5,319 nt of DNA from NCBI GenBank assembly GCA_002411615.1, contig DHOF01000041.1, positions 1 to 5,319 of the forward strand. Direction: 5' to 3'. Below, piece after piece: positions 1 to 5,319 of this stretch (position 1 is its first letter; every line of letters begins with the position of its first letter). The position numbers and the translations under genes are program-made. Under the pieces are notes generated by a model, which did no database searches, was not told where the DNA came from, and saw nothing but the letters and a program-made list of their open reading frames with translations. This DNA is from Ruminococcaceae bacterium UBA5397. Its GTDB lineage: Bacteria; Bacillota; Clostridia; Oscillospirales; Acutalibacteraceae.

Positions 1-2
1 TC

Positions 3-24
3 TGTAAAGTGCTTTACTTTTACA
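3..24. promoter_or_regulatory. Candidate operator: nested inverted repeats just downstream of the outward promoter
   Basis: Two inverted repeats are nested here. The outer arms are TGTAAA (3-8) and TTTACA (19-24). The inner arms are GTAAAG (4-9) and CTTTAC (12-17), separated by two bases. If the promoter at 35-63 starts RNA near position 27-28, the element covers roughly +4 to +25, a typical place for a repressor to block transcription. As RNA it could form only a weak, AT-rich hairpin, and no T-tract is seen, so an attenuator is less likely. I cannot assign a regulator family. In such an AT-rich stretch, chance symmetry is possible. Confidence 0.4.
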
Positions 25-34
25 TGCAAGAAAA

Positions 35-63
35 ATTATACCGTATTCGATTTAAAATGTCAA
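35..63 (-). promoter_or_regulatory. Strong housekeeping sigma (SigA/sigma-70) promoter reading out of the left edge
   Basis: On the minus strand the -35 box TTGACA (63-58) and the -10 box TATAAT (40-35) both match consensus exactly, with a 17-base spacer (57-41). An A/T-rich stretch just upstream (about 64-76) could act as an UP element. Transcription would start near 27-28 and run out of the window, so the gene it drives is not visible. It lies beyond the mutS2 terminator, so it most likely starts a new transcription unit independent of the operon described here. Confidence 0.85.
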
Positions 64-81
64 CCATAAATTTTTGTCGCC

Positions 82-117
82 AAAAAAACAAAAAGGACGA
101 AAAAATTCGTCCCTTTT
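82..117 (-). terminator. Rho-independent terminator after mutS2
   Basis: Minus-strand RNA from 117 to 90 folds into a 12-pair hairpin with a four-base loop (105-102). The inner core pairs GGACGAA with TTCGTCC, one G-U wobble follows (113/94), and four A-T pairs lie at the base. After one further base come seven consecutive U residues (88-82). The hairpin begins 7 bases past the mutS2 stop, so it ends the ybeY-to-mutS2 transcript. On the plus strand the wobble becomes an A/C mismatch, but a T-run also follows there, so weak bidirectional function cannot be excluded. Confidence 0.88.
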
Positions 118-124
118 TCATTCT

Positions 125-2503
125 TTATTTTAATTCTGCGATTGTAACGCCGCTTTCGCCCTCACCATAAGTTCCTAAGCGAAAGCTCTTAATACTGGGA
201 TGATGTTTCAAATGCTCCTGCACTGCTTTTCGCAAAACGCCGGTCCCTTTTCCATGAATCAACGTCACCTGGGAAAGGCCGCCAAGCTGGGCATGATCCA
301 AAAACTGATCCACATGAAAAAGTGCTTCGTCAGCATTCTCGCCGCGCAAATCAAGCTCGGCTTTTGCCTGCGTCTCTACTGCAGTACGGGTCACTGCCCG
401 ACGAGTTCCCACGGTGCCGCGCTTTTTCTGCTGCCGATTGGTGAGGAGGCGCAGATTTTCAATCGGCACCTGTGTCTTAATGATCCCTGCCTGCACCAAG
501 ACCGTTTTCCTGCCTTTTTCCACTTCCAGCACAACTGCTTCTTTATCCAGATCAAAAATCAAAACAGGATCTCCGGATTTCAGTGGCCGAGGCAGCACAT
601 AATGGTCATCCCTTTTCTGACTCACCGGATCCGCCTGCTCTTCCAGTCCCCGCAGCCCTGCTTTGATCCTAGCCTTTTCTTCGGCCGAAATCACACGGTC
701 TTTCTGCTTTTTTAACACTTCCAGTTCTTCCAAAAGCGCATCTGCCTGTCCGCGGGTACGGGAAACTAAAAGTGCGGCCTTTTCCCGTGCGTCATCCATT
801 TGCTTCTGCATTTCCTTCTGAATTTTTTCGCGTTCAAAGGCAGCTTCCTTTTTCAGTTCCTGCGCCTGCAGCTTTGCCTCTTCGGCTTCTTTTTTCTGTT
901 TTTCCAACTGTTGGCGATTTTCTTCCAGCTGCTTTACCACATTTTCAAAGCGAAGATTTTCATTCGAAACGAACGTTTTAGCGCGCTTTACCACCGTCTC
1001 TGAAAGGCCTAAACGAAGCGAAATGGCAAATGCATTGCTGCGCCCCGGCACTCCAATCAAAAGGCGGTAAGTGGGGCACAATGTCTGCACATCAAATTCG
1101 CAGCAGGCGTTTTCGACTTCCGGAGTCTGCAAAGCGTATGCTTTTAGCTCCGCATAATGCGTGGTTGCAGCAATTTTAGCTCCGGTCGTCCTCAGCTGCT
1201 CCAAAATGGCCATTGCTAGCGCTGCGCCTTCGATTGGGTCTGTCCCCGCTCCCAGCTCATCGAGGAGCACCAAGCTGTGTTCATCCGCCTGCTTCAAAAT
1301 TGCGATCTGATTCACCATATGGGCGGAAAACGTAGAAAGACTTTGTTCAATCGACTGCTCGTCGCCAATATCCGCAAGTACTCTGCTAAAGACGGATACT
1401 TCGCTCTGCTCCGCTGCGGGAATCAGCAAGCCGCACATCGCCATCAGGCAGAAAAGTCCCACCGTTTTAAGGGAAACGGTCTTGCCGCCGGTATTAGGGC
1501 CTGTAATCACCAGCGTATCGAAATCCTCCCCCAAACGAATATCGGTTGGGACTACTTTATTAGCCGCAATCAAAGGGTGACGTGCTTTTTTAAGGTTGAT
1601 CATACCCCGGTCGTTGAGAACCGGCTTTGTAGCCTTCATCTGATACCCAAGGTTTGCTTTCGCGAAAATCATATTGATTTCCACTGCGGAATTGTATCCC
1701 GTTACGATCGTACTTGCAAAGCTGCCGACTTCTGCCGACAGCTCTCCTAAAATCCGTTCAATCTCTGCGCGCTCTCTGCTTTCCAGCACTCGAATTTCAT
1801 TATTCGCTTCCACAACAGCCATCGGCTCCACAAAGACGGTAGCGCCGCTGCCGGAAGTATCATGAACAAGGCCGGGCACATTCCCACGGCATTCCGCCTT
1901 TACCGGAACAACATAACGGCCTTCCCTCTGCGTGATAATCGGTTCCTGAAGATACTTCTGATAAGTTGGAGAGTGAAGCATATGGTCAAGCTTTTCCCGC
2001 ACTCTTGCTCCCGCCGCACGCATTTTTCTGCGGATAGCGGCAAGTTCCGGAGAAGCGTTGTCGCTCACTTCTTCTTCTGAGATCACCACATTAAAAATTC
2101 GGTCTTCCATGTATTTATTCGGCATCAGATTGGAAAATCTCCACTCCAATACCGTTTTCACTCCGGCGCTTTTCTGCCGCCAGTCGTAGATGCCCCGCAA
2201 GGCACGCAGAGTCTCCCCAATTCGGAGAAGTTCTGTCAAATTGAGCAGTCCGCCCGCTTCTGCGCGGCGAACCGCATTGGTCACATTATAAAGGCTCCGG
2301 AATGACGGCGCACCAAATTGCGCGATCATCCGATAAGCGTCCCATGTTTCTTCCAAAAGCGCGGAAGCTTCCTCCAAAGTGCCGACAGGCTGTAGCTCCA
2401 TCGCCATCTGCGCTGCATCGTCACAGTCAGTCTGCTCCGCTAAAAGTGCAAGAATTTTGGGGAGCTCCAGTGCTTTTAGATGATGATTATTTTCAAGTCT
2501 CAT
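125..2503 (-). CDS. mutS2: MutS2: MutS-family ATPase with C-terminal Smr domain
   Basis: The 792-residue protein is close to the usual MutS2 length. It lacks the N-terminal mismatch-recognition domain of MutS. Visible in order are: an N-terminal core/clamp region (about 1-310); the ABC-type ATPase with Walker A GPNTGGKT (335-342), STFSAHM (390-396), Walker B LVLLDE (411-416) and TTH with the switch histidine (447-449); a long charged coiled coil (about 515-640); a small beta-rich, KOW-like segment (about 650-700); and the Smr domain (717-792) with LDLRG (717-721) and HGKGTG (750-755). All key motifs are intact. Older work linked MutS2 to suppression of recombination. Work in Bacillus subtilis describes binding to collided ribosomes and splitting them into subunits. 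The ATG overlaps the recO stop as ATGA, and GAGGA at 2517-2513 lies 9 bases upstream, so translation is probably coupled to recO. It is the last gene of the operon. Confidence 0.97.
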   Translation of the reverse strand: MRLENNHHLKALELPKILALLAEQTDCDDAAQMAMELQPVGTLEEASALLEETWDAYRMIAQFGAPSFRSLYNVTNAVRRAEAGGLLNLTELLRIGETLRALRGIYDWRQKSAGVKTVLEWRFSNLMPNKYMEDRIFNVVISEEEVSDNASPELAAIRRKMRAAGARVREKLDHMLHSPTYQKYLQEPIITQREGRYVVPVKAECRGNVPGLVHDTSGSGATVFVEPMAVVEANNEIRVLESRERAEIERILGELSAEVGSFASTIVTGYNSAVEINMIFAKANLGYQMKATKPVLNDRGMINLKKARHPLIAANKVVPTDIRLGEDFDTLVITGPNTGGKTVSLKTVGLFCLMAMCGLLIPAAEQSEVSVFSRVLADIGDEQSIEQSLSTFSAHMVNQIAILKQADEHSLVLLDELGAGTDPIEGAALAMAILEQLRTTGAKIAATTHYAELKAYALQTPEVENACCEFDVQTLCPTYRLLIGVPGRSNAFAISLRLGLSETVVKRAKTFVSNENLRFENVVKQLEENRQQLEKQKKEAEEAKLQAQELKKEAAFEREKIQKEMQKQMDDAREKAALLVSRTRGQADALLEELEVLKKQKDRVISAEEKARIKAGLRGLEEQADPVSQKRDDHYVLPRPLKSGDPVLIFDLDKEAVVLEVEKGRKTVLVQAGIIKTQVPIENLRLLTNRQQKKRGTVGTRRAVTRTAVETQAKAELDLRGENADEALFHVDQFLDHAQLGGLSQVTLIHGKGTGVLRKAVQEHLKHHPSIKSFRLGTYGEGESGVTIAELK

Positions 2504-3288
2504 GATTTTTTATCCTCTTGATTGGAATCAGCCGAATTTTCATCCTCTTTAATGGAATGATAAAAATCCAGCGTTTGAAAAGAACGCTCCAACGTATTGA
2601 TTATGTAAGATTCGCTGGCGCGGTTTAATTCTTTTAGTCCCTCTTCCGATAGGGAAAATGAAAACAATTTTGAAAAATCCGCATAAATGGTATGGCGAAG
2701 TGCAGTCAATGCTCCCCGATGAAGCGGAACCTTCCCCTCATAATCTCCTTTACAGCAGGAAGAACAAGTTATGGTTCCCTCCCGAGGAGAAAAGAGCATC
2801 AGATCAGCTTCATAGGCGCCGCAGTCTTTACAGCAAATGAGGTCCGGCATATATCCGGCCAGAGAAAGCATACGCATTTCAACAGCAGCTTTGATCACAG
2901 AAAGCGGGTGCTTTTGTTTGCACATCAAATAAAAAGCATTTAACAGCAAGCGCAAAAAATCCCCTGCACCATCATCTTCCGGAGCCAGCACACCCACCAG
3001 CTCACAAAAATACTGGGCAAGGGACAGCCGTGCAAGATCCTGCCGAAGTTCAAAAAAAACTTCGATCGGCTGGGCATCATCAATTGTATTTGCTGTTTTC
3101 CCTTCAAAAAGGGTCAGCTCAGAATAGCAAAAAAGCTGAGTTGCCGAAACGAGCGCGCTTTTTGCAGCACGGCTGCGGCGTGCAAACGCATGTACGACTC
3201 CGCAGTCTTTGGTAAGTACCGTTACTGCGCGGTCACTCTCGCCCACCTCCGAAGTCCTGATGATCAGTCCCCGTGTATTCAACCGCAT
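2500..3288 (-). CDS. recO: RecO: DNA repair and recombination mediator
   Basis: RecO binds single-stranded DNA and SSB, anneals complementary strands and, with RecR, loads RecA at gaps in the RecF pathway; it acts in the cytoplasm. The 262-residue protein has the family's usual size. The N-terminus (about 1-80) reads as the RecO OB-fold, with the typical opening in which an early RGLIIRT strand leads to GESDR and then LT..G. A mostly helical middle follows. A four-cysteine zinc site is present: C153-x2-C156 and C175-x2-C178, with extra neighbouring cysteines at 152 and 179. The last 15 or so residues are an acidic, polar tail that is probably disordered. The ATG at 3288 is set by AGGAGG at 3300-3295. 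The 5' end overlaps the yqzL-like gene by 56 bases and the stop overlaps the mutS2 start by 4. Intact; no oddity in the protein. Confidence 0.95.
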   Translation of the reverse strand: MRLNTRGLIIRTSEVGESDRAVTVLTKDCGVVHAFARRSRAAKSALVSATQLFCYSELTLFEGKTANTIDDAQPIEVFFELRQDLARLSLAQYFCELVGVLAPEDDGAGDFLRLLLNAFYLMCKQKHPLSVIKAAVEMRMLSLAGYMPDLICCKDCGAYEADLMLFSPREGTITCSSCCKGDYEGKVPLHRGALTALRHTIYADFSKLFSFSLSEEGLKELNRASESYIINTLERSFQTLDFYHSIKEDENSADSNQEDKKS

Positions 3289-3397
3289 CAGGCCCCTCCT
3301 TTATCTGCTGAGCATTGTGTTTTAGCTGGGCGTAGACAAGATAATCCTGCACCCTGCCGGTCTCTTGAAAACAAGACCAAGCTGATTTTTCGTCCAT
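3233..3397 (-). CDS. yqzL: Small YqzL-like protein between era and recO
   Basis: The 54-residue protein opens with MDEKSAW and carries the YqzL-like pattern: Trp7, Phe10, Thr13-Gly14 and a YLVYAQLK stretch (19-26). The family has no firmly established function and is found between era and recO in Firmicutes, exactly this position, which is much of the evidence here. There is no signal peptide, membrane segment or cysteine pair. The Gly/Glu-rich end (about 32-54) is probably unstructured and lies partly over the recO start. I chose ATG at 3397 because it gives the usual family length, starts just ahead of the conserved Trp and has a purine-rich site upstream. The same frame stays open back to a TTG at 3562 (109 codons), but those extra residues do not look like the family. 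It overlaps recO by 56 bases in a different frame. Confidence 0.7.
   Translation of the reverse strand: MDEKSAWSCFQETGRVQDYLVYAQLKHNAQQIKEGPDAVEYTGTDHQDFGGGRE
3295..3300 (-). promoter_or_regulatory. recO ribosome binding site inside the yqzL-like gene
   Basis: Full consensus AGGAGG lies 6 bases before the recO ATG. It sits within the coding sequence of the yqzL-like gene, so ribosomes translating the small gene cross it. This supports the recO start at 3288 and makes the overlap with the small gene real if that gene is translated. Confidence 0.85.
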
Positions 3398-3558
3398 ACT
3401 GAAAACGCCCCTTTCCTGTTGTCGTACAAGAATCATTATGTACAGGAATCCGCTCCAGTATGAGTGGAAAATAAATGAATATTCGTCAAAACCAGACGTT
3501 TTTTTCTCTTCTTTTGTGCTATGAAAAAAGAATTTTGAAAGATTTTCTAAAAAAGGAA
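3398..3558 (-). other. 161-base gap between era and the yqzL-like gene, function unclear
   Basis: This is the only sizeable gap in an otherwise tightly packed operon; the others are 12 bases or fewer, or overlaps. It is AT-rich. The yqzL frame stays open throughout from a TTG (3562-3560) that overlaps the era stop. I looked for a promoter on the minus strand. TTGACG (3489-3484) has no acceptable -10 at 16-18 bases, and CATAAT (3440-3435) has no matching -35. The only hairpins are short or GC-poor: a 7-pair TTCTTTT/AAAAGAA stem and a 5-pair GTACA/TGTAC stem. It may be an mRNA leader for the small gene, a decayed remnant, or coding sequence of a longer form. Confidence 0.4.
3408..3417 (-). promoter_or_regulatory. 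Ribosome binding site supporting the short yqzL-like start
   Basis: On the minus strand the purine run AGGAAAGGGG ends 10 bases before the ATG at 3397. The match to anti-Shine-Dalgarno is imperfect and the spacing slightly long. Even so, it is far better than anything before the alternative TTG at 3562, so it favours the 54-codon reading. Confidence 0.55.
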
Positions 3559-4482
3559 TCAATGATCCAAAAGATCATTGCCGTTAAATCCAAAGGAACG
3601 AAGCGCTGCTTCCTTGTTTCTCCAATCCTCTTTTACCTTGACCCAGAGCTGTAAATTGACCTTTGTTCCATAGAATTTTTCCAGATCTTGTCTGGCATAA
3701 GTGCCGACTTTTTTAAGCATAGAGCCGCCTTTGCCTATAATAATTCCTTTATGACTCTCTTTTTCGCAGTAAATTGTGGCTTCAATATCCACACAAGAAT
3801 GGTCTTCCCGTTCGTGCAGCTGTTCCACAACCACCGCCAAGCCATGAGGAACTTCTTTTTCCAAAAGGCGCAACAATTTTTCGCGTACAATTTCTCCAGC
3901 AAGCACTCGTTCCGATTGATCGGTCAAAGTATCGTCCGGAAAAAGATGGCCGCCCTCCATGCACAGTTTTTTTAATTCTTCTTTTAAATCGTCTAAGCCG
4001 TCTCCATCCATAGCAGAAGCCGGCACAACGGCATCAAAATCATAAAGCTGGCTCAAAGCCGCAATCTGCGCTATCAGATCTGTTTTATTCGGCAGCAAAT
4101 CAATTTTATTGATACATAAAACTGCCGGCAGATGCAGTTTTTGGAATTGCTCAACTAAGTCGCGGTCTGCAGGAGAAATTTTAGTTCCCGCCTCAACCAC
4201 CAAAAGAGCTGCATCTACGCCCGAAACGGAAGCGATGACGCTCTTAACCATATATTCCCCCAAACGGTCTCTCGGTTTTAAAAGTCCAGGAGTATCCAAA
4301 AAAACGAGCTGATCTTCGCCTTCGGTCAGGACTCCCATAATTCTGGTACGGGTCGTCTGAGGTTTGCTGCTGACAATCGCGACCTTCTGTCCTAATAAGC
4401 GGTTCATCAAAGAACTTTTCCCTACATTCGGACGTCCTACAATCGCAATATATGCACTGCGTTCCTTGGGTGGTTCCTTCAT
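3559..4482 (-). CDS. era: Era: ribosome-assembly GTPase with KH domain
   Basis: Era binds the 3' end of 16S rRNA and helps late 30S subunit assembly in a GTP-dependent way. The 307-residue protein has the normal length. GTPase motifs are all visible: G1 GRPNVGKS (16-23), G2 region PQTTR (41-45), G3 DTPG (63-66), G4 NKID (125-128) and a G5 SA (156-157). The linker carries the family's FPDD..TDQ..R pattern (181-192). The C-terminal KH RNA-binding domain has GIIIGKGG (246-253) and the usual VKVKEDWRN ending (281-289). The ATG at 4482 follows AAGGAG (4496-4491) by 8 bases; this site overlaps the dgkA stop, and the two genes are 12 bases apart. Intact, with no unusual residues. It sits in one transcript with ybeY, another factor for the 16S 3' end. 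Confidence 0.97.
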   Translation of the reverse strand: MKEPPKERSAYIAIVGRPNVGKSSLMNRLLGQKVAIVSSKPQTTRTRIMGVLTEGEDQLVFLDTPGLLKPRDRLGEYMVKSVIASVSGVDAALLVVEAGTKISPADRDLVEQFQKLHLPAVLCINKIDLLPNKTDLIAQIAALSQLYDFDAVVPASAMDGDGLDDLKEELKKLCMEGGHLFPDDTLTDQSERVLAGEIVREKLLRLLEKEVPHGLAVVVEQLHEREDHSCVDIEATIYCEKESHKGIIIGKGGSMLKKVGTYARQDLEKFYGTKVNLQLWVKVKEDWRNKEAALRSFGFNGNDLLDH

Positions 4483-4494
4483 TTTTGTAACTCC

Positions 4495-5043
4495 TTAAAC
4501 TAAATTATTTTTATTCTTTTCGGATTTTTCAGAAGAATATTTTTTCTGATGAACCCGAAGTCCTACAATTCTTCGATGATGAATCCGATCCCGAATTTCC
4601 AGCGGTCCCCACGAAACATAAAAGAAAGATGGAATCGCCAGCAAAATTAAAAGCACAGGGAATACCGGATTTGTGAAAAACGTCTGCCATAAATTCCAAA
4701 AGCCCTCCGGCTTCCAGAAAAGGCAAACCGCAACTGCAATCGAAAAAAGCGCACACAAAAGCACGGCGCCGGCCGCCATATCTTTGACAATGCGCACCAC
4801 CGTATTAAAGCTGGAAGCCGAAAAGTCGCTCAGCCTTTCTGCCACCGTATTAAAGCACTCTGCTGCTGTAACCACAGCGAAAGTCAAAAAAAGGACTGCC
4901 CACTCTGCACGACTCAGGGAAAAATAAGGCGCTAAAAGCAGCACATAGAGGATTGCCACTGTATGAAACCGCATATTTTTTTCGGTATTGATACAGTAAA
5001 TAATTCCCCGAAAAGCATATTTTAGGCTTTTTCGAAATCGCAA
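4495..5043 (-). CDS. dgkA: DgkA-type lipid kinase (probably undecaprenol kinase) with C-terminal extension
   Basis: This integral membrane kinase most likely phosphorylates undecaprenol to undecaprenyl phosphate for cell-wall carrier recycling; Gram-positive DgkA homologues prefer undecaprenol over diacylglycerol. The first 110 or so residues are the DgkA core: an N-terminal amphipathic segment with KYAFRG (8-13), Glu21 before NMRFH, membrane segments at about 28-43, 46-61 and 89-109, and motif E62-x2-N65-x3-E69 followed by K87-D88-x-A-A-G-A. These match, from memory of the family, the metal- and catalysis-related residues of E. coli DgkA at a constant offset of 7. The protein is 182 residues, against about 120-135 usually. 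The extra part adds a fourth hydrophobic segment (about 126-145) and a basic tail. The start is TTG, since no in-frame ATG precedes the core. It lies 5 bases after ybeY. Confidence 0.9.
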   Translation of the reverse strand: MRFRKSLKYAFRGIIYCINTEKNMRFHTVAILYVLLLAPYFSLSRAEWAVLFLTFAVVTAAECFNTVAERLSDFSASSFNTVVRIVKDMAAGAVLLCALFSIAVAVCLFWKPEGFWNLWQTFFTNPVFPVLLILLAIPSFFYVSWGPLEIRDRIHHRRIVGLRVHQKKYSSEKSEKNKNNLV

Positions 5044-5048
5044 GATTT

Positions 5049-5319
5049 TTACACGTCCTCGTCTGTCAGTACATAGCTGCTGGTACTAGGAAGTCCCAAC
5101 TGCAGCATAACCTGTTCCTCTTTTTCACGCATCCGAACCCGCTCGATTCCACCGTTCTCATGGTCGTATCCAAGCAGATGCAAAACGCTGTGTGCCGTCA
5201 GGTAGCCTACCTCACGCTCTAAGCTATGCCCAAACTGATTGGCCTGTTCTTCTGCTTTTTCCATAGAAAGAACAACATCTCCAAGAATTTTCGCTCCGGT
5301 ATCATGATTGATATCATAT
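5049..5319 (-). CDS. ybeY: YbeY endoribonuclease / rRNA maturation factor (5' end outside window)
   Basis: Only the last 90 or so codons are present; the frame is open to the right edge and the start lies beyond it. The visible part begins [18 protein letters not shown], which fits the YbeY LGDI(V)IS region. It continues to [23 protein letters not shown], containing the zinc-binding H-x3-H-x5-H signature (histidines encoded at 5192-5190, 5180-5178 and 5162-5160). YbeY is a zinc-dependent ribonuclease family protein needed for 16S 3'-end processing and ribosome quality control. A methionine at 5264 would give a 71-residue product, but it lies inside the conserved fold and is not the real start. 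The protein ends in TDEDV, with the stop 5 bases before dgkA. The order ybeY-dgkA-era is conserved in Firmicutes. Confidence 0.95.
   Translation of the reverse strand, partial: YDINHDTGAKILGDVVLSMEKAEEQANQFGHSLEREVGYLTAHSVLHLLGYDHENGGIERVRMREKEEQVMLQLGLPSTSSYVLTDEDV
5056..5060 (-). promoter_or_regulatory. Ribosome binding site deciding the TTG start of dgkA
   Basis: GAGGA on the minus strand lies within the last codons of ybeY, 12 bases before the TTG at 5043-5041. The spacing is somewhat long, which together with TTG suggests modest translation or coupling to ybeY termination. No in-frame ATG or GTG exists between this site and the conserved KYAFRG region. Confidence 0.5.

Noticed and set aside
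200..715. A 171-codon open frame on the plus strand
   Set aside because: It lies wholly antisense to the 3' part of mutS2, whose Smr domain and linker explain the sequence. It has no recognisable motifs and is rich in Phe, Cys and His, as expected of a shadow frame.
1277..1750. A 157-codon open frame on the plus strand
   Set aside because: It is antisense to the conserved MutS2 ATPase region, including Walker A. Codon constraint from mutS2 is enough to keep it open, and no family is recognisable.
3461..3489. Possible internal promoter before the yqzL-like gene starting from TTGACG
   Set aside because: At 16-18 bases downstream there is no -10-like hexamer. The best candidate, CATACT, is 21 bases away, which is too far.
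3484..3505. Possible plus-strand terminator: CGTC/GACG hairpin followed by seven T
   Set aside because: The stem is only four pairs and no plus-strand gene precedes it. The T-run is probably just part of an AT-rich spacer.
3233..3562. 109-residue version of the yqzL-like protein starting at TTG 3562
   Set aside because: The first 55 residues do not resemble the family, there is no good ribosome binding site before the TTG, and a purine-rich site precedes the internal ATG at 3397. Kept only as an alternative.
4529..4756. A frameshift in dgkA explaining its long C-terminus via a 75-codon alternative frame
   Set aside because: The alternative frame does not resemble a DgkA ending. The main frame itself gives a plausible membrane segment and basic tail, and ends neatly at the era ribosome binding site.
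5049..5264. A complete 71-residue gene starting at the methionine at 5264
   Set aside because: The reading frame continues upstream to the window edge with YbeY-conserved sequence, so this is an internal methionine of a truncated ybeY.

Overview
The window is a dense run of housekeeping genes, all on the minus strand. It looks like part of one operon from a low-to-moderate GC Gram-positive bacterium. Two things point to Clostridia, probably near the Oscillospiraceae/Ruminococcaceae: the order ybeY-dgkA-era-yqzL-recO resembles the Bacillus/Clostridium chromosome, but there is no cdd between dgkA and era, and recO is followed directly by mutS2. The lineage is inferred from gene order and protein character only.

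Read in the direction of transcription (high to low coordinates), the window opens inside ybeY, whose 5' end lies beyond the right edge. Then come dgkA (lipid kinase, TTG start, unusual C-terminal extension), era (ribosome-assembly GTPase), a gap of 161 bases, a 54-codon yqzL-like gene, recO (recombination mediator) overlapping yqzL by 56 bases, and mutS2 overlapping recO by 4 bases. A rho-independent hairpin follows the mutS2 stop within a few bases. Past it, a promoter with consensus -35 and -10 boxes and a 17-base spacer points out of the left edge, with an inverted repeat over its probable start site. A second transcription unit therefore begins there, but its gene is not in the window.

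The genes share two themes. YbeY (rRNA maturation), Era (30S assembly) and MutS2 (disassembly of collided ribosomes, as reported in Bacillus) act on ribosomes. RecO and, historically, MutS2 act in recombination. DgkA recycles the undecaprenol carrier for the cell wall. Tight spacing and overlaps suggest co-transcription and translational coupling.

There is no tRNA, rRNA, CRISPR array, insertion sequence or prophage feature, and no stretch over 300 bases without a gene. I do not see a new biological system here. The points most worth checking are the DgkA extension, the yqzL/recO overlap with its odd upstream gap, and the outward promoter/operator.
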